NCBI GenBank assembly: GCA_018350325.1
Contig: JAEVLN010000001.1
Location: forward strand, 6,167,254-6,231,253
Source: Globodera rostochiensis
Taxonomy: Eukaryota; Nematoda; Chromadorea; Rhabditida; Heteroderidae
DNA: 64,000 bases
Reading direction: 5' to 3'
The first letter of the stretch is position 1, and each line of letters starts with the position of its first letter. The notes beneath the pieces were generated by a model. The model saw only the letters and a program-made list of their open reading frames with translations. It did not search any database and was not told the origin of the DNA. Positions 10,030-22,078 of this stretch are shown piece after piece. Position numbers and translations under genes: made by a program.

Positions 10030-12980
10030 TTTAAGTATTATTGTGATCGAAAAACAATAAATTTAATTTCTTCATGATGATAGAGTTCCTACTAATTCAA
10101 AATGTATCAGAATTTCAAAAAATGAAAAATGGGTCGGCGCTAGGACTTTTCAACAGTGGACTTTCGACAGTACAATTTAAATAAATTTATTCTGATAATT
10201 TTAAACTAAATAAATTATTAGAATTGGATCCGATGTACATTTTTTCAGCCAAACACATCTTGATTTCTCGAGTTTTCCCATAAAGAGGACTTTCTTTTCA
10301 ATGGAATGATACATGAAAGCTGTGGCATATAGACTCCCTAACCCAGTATAGGACTAATTTGTAACACGTACCTAGGATCATTGATATTTGTAACTCATTA
10401 TAAAATATAACTTAACTTAAAACCAATAAAAAATTAAAATATATAAATTTATTTATTATGAACAAATTTTAAAGAACTAAGCCACACTGAGAATAGGCTT
10501 AACCTGAGCCACCTTTAAGAGCTTTCGATTGATACTAACTACAACTAGCTAGCTTGAGCATAACCAATGTTAGGACAGGAAAGGACGAGTTTATAGGGGA
10601 CCAACCGCTTTTCAGATTCTAACTTTTTTGTAAGCCAACAGAATTAGAAGAAATTACTATCATTCGGCAGCATTAGACTGTTAATCTTTTTGCGAAAGAA
10701 AGCCAATCATTTAGAGTATTATGAAAAAGTTGTAACAAAAAAAGTCCCGAGTTGTCCGGATGGTGCTGTGTAATCTTGACAGTGACTGATTTCGACAGTG
10801 AACTATTTCGCGTCCTTTTGATCTTTTTCACTTTTTCGACAATGAAAAGATGCTCAAACCAACGCGAAAAGGCTATTTTTGGGCCGTATTCCTCAGAACA
10901 TATAAGCATACAAAATAGGTAAAAACATAAAAATCTGTTCCCTAATTATATGTATATCAATCGACTCCTCTCATCGAGACAGACTGAATGGTATCAAAAT
11001 TATTATGATTGGCCAACATAAGACAAGTTACGGTTAGTTACCCTACATTTTGCCTCTATTACGTTTTACCTCCCCAGCAAAAATGTTACTTTTTGCCACC
11101 TTAAATTTCGCACTGTTACGTTCTGCTAATGTTACGTCATGCTTTCATTTAATTGCTCAAATTCTTCAATTTTATTCATAACTTTTTTACTACTTTTACA
11201 TTTAATTTCTAATAGCGGCATTATAACAAGATTTTTACAATTATGGACGCTGATAGCGGCCTGATTATTGACGACTTGGAGCAAGAGGAGAACAGCGAAA
11301 ATCTGGACCCGGATTAAGAAGCTGCGGAACAAGTTCATTCCGAAAAAGGTACAACGACACACGGAGCATTAGCTACCGCCTACCCCCACCCCCAGAATTC
11401 CAAAAAAAATTGATGTTGGATGAGGGAATTGAAGTTGAAGACAATGAGGAAGATATTTTTGAATAATACAGTGGTGTGCAAAAGTAAATGTGCAAAATGG
11501 ATTTTTTTGTTTAAAGCGCTATAACAAACCCAAGAAGCAGTATAAGACAAAGTGTTCAGGGGCTTATTTTTTAAGGGCTACAAAACCATCAAGAGCAATC
11601 GTTCCAAAGTCCCCTCATAAAAATTAGTTGCCCTCCATGTCCATTCCAATTTTACGCTACAGTACGCCCCACATGCGGTCCCTGCGCAAGGTTGCACACG
11701 ACGCTCCCGCTCATCGGTGAAAAGAGTTAGAGCTTAGCGGTTTTTTGGGTTTTGTAGAGAATTTTGTGGGCTATCTTTCTCTCAAAATGGATTTGTGCAG
11801 AAAAATTTTCCAAGCCCTAGGGGATTTTTTTCTCAAATTTACCCCAATTTTCAGTGTATTTTGGGGTCTTCGGATCTCTATGATGGAAGGGTCTGATCAA
11901 CTTGGTCCAAATAGCTTTTTTGATCAGCATCAAAAGTTACATTAGCAAGAATTATTTCAGATTTTTAAGACCTTCTGGAATAAAATAAATATGGAACTTA
12001 AATTTTGCACATTTACTTTTGCACCAATAATTATTGACCAACTTGGACATGGAGGGCAACTAATTTTTATGAGGGGACTTTGGAACGATTGCTCTTGATG
12101 GTTTTGTAGCCCTTAAAAAATGCTACAAAAAAGCTCCTGAACACTTTGTCTTAAGTTTCCCCCACCTATACCATTCCAACATCAGAACACTGGTCACAAT
12201 TTACACATTTGTCAGTTCGCAATAAAAACTTTATTTTTTTCTGGTGGCAAATTTCGTGGCTAAATGTAACATTGTGGCTGAGGTGGCAAAATGTTACATT
12301 TTGGCTAAGGAGGCAAAAATTTTGGCTGGGGAGGTAAAACGTAATGGAGGCAAAATGTAGGGACACCACAAGTTACAGCTGTTTGAAATCGTTGCTAATT
12401 TTCAGAATCTCGGCCTGCTTAATTCCTTCGCTCATGCGCTTCACTTGTATTTTTTAAATATTATCCATTTTAAAAGTAGCTTTAAGATTGCAATTTCTTA
12501 ATTAAGTGTTGAAATCTTTTTTTTAATTTCAAAGTACTGTCGAAATCCACTCTGTCGAAGAAGCTGAAAAAGGTTAATGAGGTGGTGAAATAGTTCACTG
12601 AAATTGTCCAGTGTCGAAATCCATCATTGTCGAAAAGTGAAAAAGACCAAAAGGAGGCGAAATCAGTCTCTGTCGAATTTTCCTGGCACTGGTCACGCAC
12701 AAACACAGACCCGGTCTCGACTTTCATCAAAGTCCCGATTTTGCCCAATTCGGCACCCCCCCCCACCCATTCTGTCACACATTTCCCAAAGATTAGCCCT
12801 CTAATTAGCTGAGAACTAACTTTGTGCAAAGGGATTTGGCAAGTGTTATGATTCATTCATTCATCAATTCCATCTTCTTGTAACGTAACGTAATTCACAA
12901 AACAAAATTTTGGTTCGCAAAATTAAATTTGAGAAGGTTCAAAGTCAAAATGCATGAAGAATTTGGTCAACATTGCATCG
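10030..12980. mobile_element. Transposon-derived island of nested inverted repeats
   Basis: Three levels of symmetry are visible. The outer parts, 10145-10165 and 10775-10860, recur inverted at 12530-12690 (words such as TTTCGACAGT and CTTTTTCACTTTTTCGACA). A middle element of about 1.3 kb runs from about 11039 to 12363, with ends CCCTACATTTTGCCTC and TACGTTTTACCTCCCCAGC in inverted orientation. An inner foldback at 11468-12160 starts CAGTGGTGTGCAAAAGTAAA and carries about 90-bp arms containing CAAGAGCAATCGTTCC. A short + strand ORF at 11243-11308 (MDADSGLIIDDLEQEEN) may be a transposase remnant. No intact transposase is seen. Confidence 0.65.
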
Positions 12981-12998
12981 AATTATTCATTTTTGCTT

Positions 12999-14124
12999 CC
13001 AACTTGACAATACAACATGTACAACTTCACCATGGCGGTCTTCCGCCTCCAACCACAGAATGCCAATTCTGTAAGCACTTTTGATTTTTGAAAACAGACA
13101 GTGCGGCAACAAACAAACAAACGAACACACCTTCCGCGATGGAATCGGCCCCCACCCGCCCCATCCTCCGCCATAAACAAATTTGTTGGGGCCAATCCAA
13201 CAGCCACGGAAGAATATCGGGAAAGCACCGGCGGGCCAAAACGGATATGCCAAGGACAGCGTTTGTGTTCTTTCCGGCTCAACAGTGCCGCTTTGGTGTC
13301 GCCGTTCTTCATCATCGCTTCTGCCCCCTACGGCTTCCCGTGCCCTTTGCAGAAAATTCTCCTCATCAACGCGCCGTCGTCCTCTCCCTTCCGGCGCTCT
13401 CAACAACGGAGTAGAACTGTCCGCCGTTGTCGGGCGTCGCAACGGCGGCACTCGCGAGGACGGGCGACTGCCACTCAAAGTGCCAAGTTCCGATGCCGCC
13501 AAATGGTGTGAAGGGGTGTCGGAAAGAGTGGTGTAAATGTGAAGGCGATTGCCGCCCCTGCTGCTGGCAGCCGCCTCTCTGATTTGCCGATCGCAACGGA
13601 TAAGCACCTTTCAATGCTTGAAAAAAAAAATCTTCAATTCTATGTATTCACCTCCCGTTTATCGTAATCTTTGAAGGCCAAATTGCCCCGAAAGTTAGGC
13701 AATTCCTCATGAACACTGCGATGAAGTGCCTTTTAGTGATTTTTTGGTTTGTTACACTTCTCACACAATGTGTGTACTTCAAACAAATCTCGACAATTAG
13801 GATCCAAATGGAATTTGGCCTTTTGACCAAAATGGTTCCATGTGATGTGAAGCCGGTGCCCATTCTGCTGTTGATTTCGCCCCTTAAGCTTTATAAAAAA
13901 CGACTATGTAACTGCAAAACTAAACAGCATTTCACCGGCGACGGAGAGCTTCTGCTTCGATGAGTCCGCTTGTCGTTTGTTGAATGAATTGGTTTTGAGA
14001 GCGTATCAAAAACAGCCTCGTGAATTCGACATTCATGCGGCTTATACACTTCATCAATTCCAGCGGGCGTTTCCATTTTATGTAGCTGATTTTTTTTTAA
14101 GGTTTTTGTGGGAAAAGGGACCAA
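12999..14124 (-). CDS. Unrecognised gene, possibly one gene with a frame break
   Basis: The first exon begins near 14124 or at the inner ATG reading METPAGIDEVYK and ends at a GTGAAATG donor near 13940. The next block reads GHRLHITWNHFGQ ... LFEVHTLCEKCNK, with a possible zinc-ligand cluster, then meets an in-frame TAA near 13735. The same frame continues EELPNFRGNLAFKDYDKRE to a GTGAAT donor. A further exon (about 13604-13132) in matching phase reads VLIRCDRQIREAAASS and continues for about 160 residues rich in Ser, Arg and Pro. An intron then leads to a short C-terminus NWHSVVGGGRPPW. I do not recognise the family. The TAA may mark the end of a small gene, a sequence error, or a pseudogene. 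Confidence 0.35.
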
Positions 14125-14794
14125 ATTGTTGGTTCAGCTGCTGCTGTTTTGGTGATTTTGGCGGAAAGTGAGAATGAACTCCCACCTCAACAAAATGTTT
14201 ATGTATGTACACATATATTACTCGAGTCTCGAGCCAACCGGTCTTGATTATCGGATAAACAAAATGTTCTTCTTCCACAAGAAAAGAGTGACAGAAAGAA
14301 AAGTGAATTCATTCGCCGTTTTGTTTGTTTGCTTTTGTTCAAGTTGCCCCCTCCACCACCACCAACCCATTCACGTCCATTCATTTTTTAGAAGCTTTTC
14401 TCTCCCAATTCCCTCCCTCAACAATATGACCTCAAAAGCAAGAGATTTCTCATACAAACAGTTAGTGGAGATGGAGCACAAATGTGGCGATGGAGATGGA
14501 GTACAAATATCACTTCCTGTTTTGCGTAGGATAACAACGGCACCAATTGTTTGCGGGGAAGCTGCCGAACTCGCGGGTGGTCAGACATTTAGGGAAATAA
14601 GAACAATTGAGCGCACAAATATCTATCTAAATTCAATTTGAGATTGGACTAAAGCAGGAGGAAACCAAAATAAAATCTACCAAAAAAAATCGCATTTTCT
14701 TCTGCTCCAAAACACTAAACGCTAAGACCATTAGGCGAAAAAAAAAACATTTTTTCGAAAAGCTCTACAAATGCAGCTTCAGGACTACTTGATA

Positions 14795-15965
14795 CCCCAC
14801 ATTTGCGGCGCAGACATTTGCGGTCTGCTGGAAATCAGACATTTGAGGCCCGACATTTCGCCAAAATTCAAAAACATTAATCAGCAGGGCTGGCACTTTT
14901 AGGCAAATGCCTATTTTTTCTGCGAACTTGGCACAGTGAGTTAAGCACGAAAAACATGTTTTTAGCTTTATTTGGAGCTTCTAGAGTGGACTTTATAATG
15001 CCTATTTATGCCTATTTTGAGTTTTTTGTGCCTAATGCCTATTTGTGCCTATTTCGACATTTTTGTGCCTATTTCATGCCTATTTTGACATTTTTGGCGA
15101 TTTTTTTCAAGATTTTGAGATATTTTGCAAAAAATGCCAAAAATAAAGTCAAAAATAGCAAGCCCGAAAAAAAAATTTCAAAACACCATCACGTGTGGCA
15201 AAATTTCGAGAGCGTTTTTTTCGGCATACAAAAACATTTTTGCAGACAATTGGATGCGCTTTACGCGGAAAATATTGAACAATTTTTGATTTGTAACTGC
15301 AATAAGCAGAAATGATCGCTTATTTTTTGTTTGTTAAAACCTTCGGTAAAAAATTTTATTTGCCTATTTTTGTGCCTATTTGAGGATTTTTGTGCCTATT
15401 TCATGCCTATTTTAGAACTTTTTTGTGCCTATTTAGGCGCCTATTTTGCAATTTTTAGTGCCTAAAAGTGCCAGCCCTGTTAATCAGTAAGTCCATAATT
15501 GTTTTCACTTTATGTTTCGGTAAAAGCTCTCCGTTTCGATACTATCATTATCGTATCGCAAAATCAAGCTCTAACAAAGTTTCTTGCGTTTTTCACTTAT
15601 TTGTTAGACCTCTTGTCGGATCAAGCTTGTAAGACCTGATTCTGTTTTTCTAGTGTTCCTTTTCCAATTTTAGTACGGTGATAAATCTTTTTAAATTATT
15701 TGAAATACTTAAATGCCATCCCTCATTGCATTATTAGTCCTATGTAGGTTTAAAATAGTTGAGGCTTGCATATTCCAATCATAGTGTGAAGCAAGAGTCA
15801 AGAAATAATATATTTAATTAATGTTTTTGAATTTTGGCGAAATGGCTGGCCGCCAACGTCTTATTTTGGCTGAGGCCGCAAATGTCAGGGCCGCAAATGT
15901 CCGAAAATGGGGCATGAAATTCCTTCACATTATGGCCGCAAATGTCTGGACACGTTTGTTTGGTT
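14795..15965. mobile_element. Older inverted-repeat element disrupted by a hAT-like MITE
   Basis: Words of the type CAGACATTTGCGG and GACATTTGAGGCC occupy 14795-14865. Their reverse complements (GGCCGCAAATGTC, repeated three times) occupy about 15840-15965. This makes a pair of inverted arms about 1 kb apart. A complete MITE with its own target duplication (14885-15479) lies between them, so this element is the older of the two. Boundaries are approximate. Confidence 0.5.
14885..15479. mobile_element. hAT-like MITE with perfect 8-bp TSD (TTAATCAG)
   Basis: The ends CAGGGCTGGCACTTTTAGGC and GCCTAAAAGTGCCAGCCCTG are inverted repeats. TTAATCAG flanks both sides (14877-14884, 15480-15487). CAGGG...CCCTG ends with an 8-bp duplication are diagnostic of the hAT superfamily. 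Most of the 595 bp consists of reiterated TGCCTATTT words. No transposase is encoded, so it must be mobilised in trans. Confidence 0.9.
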
Positions 15966-16044
15966 TAATGATTTTAAACACTAGCAACGGTACATTTTTT
16001 TTAGATCAAAAAATCTTCAGGCAAAGAAAAAGCTTGTGGGAAAG

Positions 16045-16460
16045 TGAACAAATAACCGGTAATACTAAAGATGGTGCCCCATTTTTCAAAAAAATAAAAT
16101 TAGTTTTCAAAGTCGGTTATTTCTAGGGGTTCGAGGGTGTAGATCCGAATCTGACCATTTTAATTCAAAAAAAATTTTTAAAAATTCAATTTCACAGACG
16201 AAATCATTCAAAAAGCATGAATTCGATCATTACTTGTCTATTCGATGTAATTTTGTGCTTTTGAACAATTTCGAGGCCAGAATTGATTTTTGAATTTTCG
16301 AAATGTTCGAATTCGGGTCTGGGGCTCGAAATTGGTCAAAATGGAGGTCAGATTCGGACTCTACACCCTCGAATACCCCTAAAAATCTTAATCGACTTTG
16401 AAAACAAATTTTATTTTGAAAAATGGATGGCATCATCTTTAGTATTACCAAATAACCCAT
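16045..16460. mobile_element. Foldback element with about 110-bp imperfect inverted arms
   Basis: The left arm, about 16051-16165 (AACCGGTAATACTAAAGATG ... TTCGAGGGTGTAGA), matches the reverse complement of about 16335-16456. The arms are separated by about 170 bp of AT-rich sequence. Neither a clear target duplication nor a coding region is seen. Confidence 0.6.
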
Positions 16461-17430
16461 TAGAAATTTAGCAGCTGAAAAAGCACCATCAGCCTACGCA
16501 AAAAGCAGAAATTTTTAGTTTAGGGGGAAAAAGTGCCATTGGCAAAAAAATGTAAGCAGTTTTTGTGCGTCGATCGATACCTAGAGGAAGTTAATAATGT
16601 TTTGGGGAGTTCAAAATTTTAAAGAAAACCGAGCGCGGTGCATGTTTTCATTTCGTAGAGGGGATCCGCAGAGGAATGTTCAATTAGTAAATTGGTTGTT
16701 TTGTAAAAAAGGATAGGTAAATTTAAATATGTCGATGTATGAAATTATTGAAACGAATTCATATTTGGGCCAAAAATCGCGATTAAAAATTGTTGGTCGT
16801 TGACTAAAAAACAATCAGTAAAAACAGCCAAACACATTCTCAGTTTACACATTTACAATTTTTCTCGCTTTTCATTTTATTTTATTCTCTCAGATTTTCA
16901 TTCAAATCTCACTCCCCTTGCCTTGTGTCGTCGTCGCACATTTGTCATCATTATCCCTTCATTCATTTGCACTTTTGAGCAGCTGAAAAGTCTTTTCTTT
17001 CTCCTTTAACCGATGGTTAGGACGTCGAGCTGACATTCACCGCTGTCGTCTCTTCTCACATCGCTCTTATTTTCTTGTATTTTCAGCCAGGTACCTAAGT
17101 TGAGGTTAACTCGTCGTTAAGGGGCGAAGCTCTTTTGCTGGGCGAGAGACGATCAATATAAATACAAACTTTTCCTTCCATTCCCCCCCCCCCCATCCCT
17201 TCACATCAAAATCATTCTCCACACACACACCTAAAGTACATTATCAAAAACCGCCTTAGAGTTTGCTTTTCCGCTGATTATTATATTCCTTCGTCTCAGT
17301 TTTCAACCCAGTTAAAGTTTGCTTTTGCTCCTCATGCGAGAACATATGTTGAGAAAAGCAACCCCCCGAAGAATATTCCCAGTGTTTCCCAATTTTTCTG
17401 TCCTTTTTGTTTTTAAATGCTTTATGTTTC

Positions 17431-17432
17431 AG
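17431..17432 (+). promoter_or_regulatory. Candidate splice-leader or 5'-UTR splice acceptor before arginine kinase
   Basis: The pyrimidine-rich stretch ending TTTATGTTTCAG lies 25 nt upstream of the ATG at 17458. In nematodes such a site is used either for spliced-leader trans-splicing or for a 5'-UTR intron. The sequence alone cannot tell which. Confidence 0.45.
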
Positions 17433-17457
17433 CATTTATTTGACAAAATCTGAATAA

Positions 17458-18921
17458 ATGGCCGTACCAAAAGAAGTTATTGACAAAATCGAGGCGGGTT
17501 ACAAGAAGCTTCAGGTACAAAGCTACAATACTTTTTTGAGAGTTATCTTGAAATTTAAGGAAGCGTCTGACTGTAAGTCATTGTTGAAGAAGTACCTCAC
17601 CAAGGAAGTCGTCGATGCCTGCAAGGATAAGCGCACCAAGCTTGGAGCGACCTTGCTGGATGTGATCCAGTCGGGCGTTGCCAACTTGGACAGCGGAGTT
17701 GGGGTGTACGCTCCTGACGGTCAGTTAATGAGCGTCACTGTTGGTGGGAATGATTCTAACGCATTGTTTTAGCTGAGGCTTACACCTTGTTCAAGCCGTT
17801 GTTCGACCCGATCATCAACGACTACCATGGTGGCTTTGGTCCGGGCAGCAAGCAGCCGGCAACTGACCTTGGTGACGGCAAAACGCAGATGCTGACGGAT
17901 CTCGACCCCGAGGGAAAATTCATCAATTCGACACGCGTTCGTTGCGGCCGTTCCCTTAAGGTGTTCATGTTTTGAAGTTCTATCCGAAAAACAATTTGTT
18001 TGCAGGGATACCCGTTCAACCCGTGCTTGACAAAGGAGAACTACATTGAGATGGAAACGAAGGTCAAGGGCGTCTTCGAGCAGTTGAAGGGCGGTGAGAA
18101 TTTGTTTTGTTCTTGCAGTTCAATAAAGCTTATGTTACAGATCCTGAGCTGGGTGGTACGTATTACCCGCTTGAAGGAATGACCAAGGAAGTGCAAAACC
18201 AGGTTAGGATTCCCCGGATGCCTTTAAAGTTTTACACTTTTCTTTTCAGCTGATTGCCGACCACTTCCTCTTCAAGGAGGGCGATCGCTTCCTCAAGGAG
18301 GCCAATGCGTGTCGTTATTGGCCCACTGGACGTGGCATTTTTCACAATGCCAACAAAACATTCCTCGTCTGGGCTAATGAGGAGGACGTAAGTTACTTGA
18401 ATTTTTGGTGTTTGTCATAAATTGATTGATTAAGCATCTTCGCATCATCTCCATGCAAAACGGAGGGAATGTTGGGCAAGTGCTCGAGCGTCTCATCAAG
18501 GGTGTCAAGGCCATTGAGGCCAAGGTTCCTTTCTCACGCGACGACCGTCTTGGCTGGCTGACCTTCTGCCCCACCAACTTGGGAACGACTGTGCGCGCGA
18601 GTGTCCATATTCGTCTGCCGAAAATCAGTGCAAAGCCCGACTTCAAGACCATTTGTGACGGGTTGAAGTTGCAGATTCGCGGAATCCACGGAGAGCATTC
18701 CGAGAGGTTCGAAAACGAATTTTTTGTTTGAATGTGTTTTGATCATTTTTTTCTTAGTGCTGGCGGAGTCTATGACATCAGCAACAAAGCGCGTCTTGGG
18801 CTCACCGAATTCGAAGGTCTGTTTTTAGTGATTTTTAACCTCAGTGACATTTCCTAATTTAGCCGTCAAGCAAATGTACGACGGGGTGAAGCATCTGATC
18901 GACCTGGAGAAGAAGGCCTAG
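17458..18921 (+). CDS. Arginine kinase (ATP:guanido phosphotransferase)
   Basis: Arginine kinase reversibly transfers phosphate from ATP to arginine and buffers ATP in muscle, nerve and sperm. Nine exons join in frame to 360 residues, the usual length: 17458-17514, 17560-17719, 17773-17960, 18006-18093, 18141-18202, 18250-18387, 18435-18706, 18758-18816 and 18863-18921. The start [15 protein letters not shown] and the end LIDLEKKA are typical of nematode and arthropod enzymes. The N-terminal guanidino-substrate domain contains GVGVYAPD and [14 protein letters not shown]. The catalytic domain shows [13 protein letters not shown], which holds the NEED motif, and the active-site cysteine in [16 protein letters not shown]. 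Nothing is broken. All introns are short and GT-AG. Confidence 0.97.
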
Positions 18922-19276
18922 AAAGGAGCATTGGAGCTGACGACTTAGATGTCTTGTAATCCTAAGCTGTTTTATTGTGTTAGATAAGCGATGCTCTTTC
19001 GAATCTCCTCTAGGCTTTACTTATTTAAAACGACGTCCCATACTTCGCTCTCATTTTCACATTTTCTCATTTTTTGATAATGCCGATAAAGTAAGACTGT
19101 TCGAGAGATTTCAAACATGACATGGAAGATTGTTTGGGGGTTTGCATCATAAAAAGGTTACTTAATTATACAGAACATTGTATATTTGAAAACCGATTGC
19201 TCGGGGATATTTAACTTTTGACTATAATTTTAATATGTTTTTTCTTGAGTAACTCACTCACTCACTGTCTTTACAC

Positions 19277-21328
19277 ATGGCTGGGAAGCCTAAAAGAGCC
19301 AAAATTCGACTCGAATTTGCCGAGAAATTGTTTTACGAGAGAGCACTCACGGAATGGAGGGAAAAAGTGGTCAAGGACACCGGAAGCAAAAATCACTCAT
19401 TCGTTCTTCGCAATGCGTTGTGCAACCTCAAATTGTTTCCGCTCGACGTTAACGGCTTTACGGACTTGAGAAAAATCAGAGGTTAATTAATTGTCGTGTC
19501 GGAAGCGTTTTTTTTTTAAATCTTTCTGTTTGCTCAAATAGAGACTTTTTTTAGCTTAAAGTAATTGCGTAATTTAAAACAAATTAATGTACCTATTAGG
19601 CGGAAGTGTAAAGCGTGGTATTATAATTTTCGTTAATTAAGGAATTGGTGTGGACATTGCGACGCGTTTGTCGTCGGCATGGAAATTCGCTTGCGAAGCG
19701 CACTTTGGCGACGGAGCGCCCACTGTTGCGCAAATAAAAACGCTGCGAAAGGGCGAAGCGTTGGCCATTGTCGAGCGATCGTCCACCGAAAATGCCGGCG
19801 GGCGACTGCCCTTTGTCGGCACAAAACAAAGACGGCCGCTCATTCTGAGCCAAAATGGTGGGACGAATGGACAAAAGAACAAAAAGAATTCGGCAAAATT
19901 CGAACGGGCGAAAGGTTGTGGCCATTTTTTTCATTCTCTTTAAATGTTAATGTTGTGCACAGATCCGTTGGGTCGGGCCAGTTCACAAGAATGTGTTGTT
20001 GTTCACACGTTGGAGGACGCTTTGGAATTGGCGGATTATGATCATTTGTTGAACGTTTCCGTGTCTCAGCCCGCACTTTCTTTCGAGTTTGAGGTATTCT
20101 CCGTCTGTCCAAGGTCTTTAAAGCCATCACTTTTTATGTTGAGGGTCGTCAGTCATCCCCCAAAGGGCCTCCCAATTTGCCCACGTTGGACACGTTTGGG
20201 CAACTTCCTCCTCCAACTTCATCCACTTCCTCTTTGCCATCTTCATTCCGTCCGGATGGTTTGGACATTGTCCACGTGGCGTCGCCCTCTTCTCTGAATT
20301 CCGAGTCCGAGCCTGCGCTTTTGACCCATTCGGCCGAACAATTTGCACAAAGTCATCTACTGCTCATCACTGACAACCGCGAGCACTGTGCCGGTGCGCG
20401 AACCCAACGAAAAGCCAAAGGAATTGGCGAGCATTTGGCGACAATGAGTGTTTCCTTCGAGAGTCGACCTCTTTCGGTGCTTTGCTTTTCGTTTTTTGGT
20501 ATTTTTTTTTTAAATTTTAATGATTTTTTCCGGTCGGAGACTATCTTTGGGTGCTGCAGTGGACAAATTGGGCGGGTAAAAGGCACGAATTGGTGTTGGA
20601 TTATGTGGTGGAGAGGAAGACGCTCGACGACCTGAAGGTGTTTCCGTCGTTGAAAATTGGGCATAAAAAATCACTGACAAAAAAAAATTTAGAGAAGCAT
20701 CAAAGAGCCTCGCTACATGGAGCAGAAACAACGACTGCGCAAATGTGGACTCCGAAATGTGCTCTTCGTGGTGGAAGGCGGCACGACGGCTAACGACCGC
20801 GCGTTGGAGCAGGCGATGGTGTCCAGCGGTGTGGAGAGCGGCTTCCTTGTCCATCGGACTCCAAATGTCCAGGGGACGGCCAAATTCCTTCAGCATCTGA
20901 CACGACGGCTGACAGAACGTTGCGCCAAACAACAAGTTGTGTTAAACATTGCTTCCAATTTTTGTGATTTCGAATTTGGGCAAAAAGTGCCATTTCAGGT
21001 CACAGGCCCTCCATTCGACGTGTTCCAAGAGCAGTGCAAGAAGGCCCACGCTGTGACGGTGTCCGACTGTTGGCTCCGTCAACTGACCGTCTGCCCGGGC
21101 ATCAGCGTCGACAGAGCGCAGATGGTCCGAAGCCGTTTCCCGACCTTTCGTTCGCTGGTCGAATTTTGCCGTCACAACAATTCCGTCGATGGCACCGAAC
21201 CGATGATGACCACGACGACGACGACGGGTGGACAATTGACGGCCATCGGCCGCGAGTTGCCCCAATTGTCGGCTGCTGTCTGCAAAAACCTTCAAACATT
21301 CTTCCGACGTGCGATGGCTGAGGCGTGA
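19277..21328 (+). CDS. mus-81: MUS81 structure-specific endonuclease catalytic subunit
   Basis: MUS81 with EME1 cuts branched DNA (3' flaps, nicked Holliday junctions) during repair and meiosis. The N-terminal helix-hairpin-helix block reads YERALTEWREKV ... SFVLRNALCNLKLFPLDV. The ERCC4 nuclease domain shows LLLITDNRE, VGDYLWVLQW and the catalytic VVERKTLDDL, then EQKQRLRKCGLRNVLFVVEG. The C-terminal HhH region (VCPGISVDRAQMVRSRFPTF) precedes the TGA at 21326-21328. The ERK-x3-D metal site is intact. One intron looks odd: to keep the conserved VGDYLWV block, the intron after PLS (about 20475-20531) would end in CCG rather than AG. A nearby AG gives a shift that loses the GD pair. An AATAAA lies near 21555. 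Confidence 0.93.
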
Positions 21329-22078
21329 GGACGAAGTTGGAAGACTAACAAAAGGCAACCCCCCCCCCCCCCTCTCATATTTATTTCTGCACGCCTTCAG
21401 ACATTTTGTCCCTATTTCTTCATTCGTTTGTACTCTCTTTGCGGGGATGGGTTCATTTGATTTTATTGTTCTTCCAATTTTGTCCTACTAACAAGTGGGA
21501 GATTACTACTACTACTACTAGTATGTATTGGTGTCGTAAATGATGCAGACAAAAATAAAACGGACTCCGCATTTTCCCGTAAACTTTACGCCGTAATCCC
21601 TTCATCAACATTGAAGCTTTTTCAGAAGCTCTTTATTTTTGTTGATTCTTTTCACCAAACGAAAATTAGTCGATCTTTTTTCACTGTTTTTTTGAATAGT
21701 GCCAAGACTAAGTAACGGCAAACTCGCCACCCAACACCCAGCCAGATACGCTAGAAATTGAAATAATAAGTTCAGATTTGTTCAATTAACAAAATTGCCA
21801 TAAAATTCTGAATCGATGTGGTGAAGAGATAAACTGGTTGGCTGTGATAAACGTGGGAAGGACACAGTATAATAAAATAAGTCGGCGGCAGCTGGGGTCC
21901 ATATAAGATAAAATAGGATGATCAATTAGAGCAAAAGTTCCAGAGAAGGCAAACATGGTGGTGGGGGGGAGATTTGGGGGGAAGTAACGAGCTTTTTGCT
22001 AAACGAGAAAATGGGAGGACGACAAAAACAAAAAGTCCGCGAGAAATTCTTCCTATTGTGCTGTGTTTGATTGTTCTT
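21329..22078. other. Convergent 3' intergenic region between MUS81 and RIN
   Basis: It holds the 3' UTR of MUS81, a poly-C run at 21359-21371, a short ACT triplet run near 21509 and AT-rich sequence. Nothing gene-like is seen. Confidence 0.5.

Larger units (their letters stand above)
14125..17457. other. Repeat-filled intergenic region and upstream region of arginine kinase
   Basis: Besides the elements listed separately, the remainder is AT-rich. A + strand ORF ending near 14641 (inner start reading MTSKARDFSYKQLVEM, about 14427) has no recognisable motif and is not called. The stretch 16800-17450 is C/T-rich with short poly-C and CACA runs and a TATAAATA-like site near 17157, as expected for promoter and 5' leader sequence. 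Confidence 0.4.

Noticed and set aside
11132..11362. ORF on the minus strand in the TE island (MCRCTFFGMNLF...)
   Set aside because: It is the shadow of a short plus-strand acidic fragment and AT-rich sequence. No transposase motif is visible on either strand.
20353..21358. Minus-strand ORFs of 100-141 residues across MUS81
   Set aside because: They lie antisense to well-supported nuclease exons and have no recognisable features.
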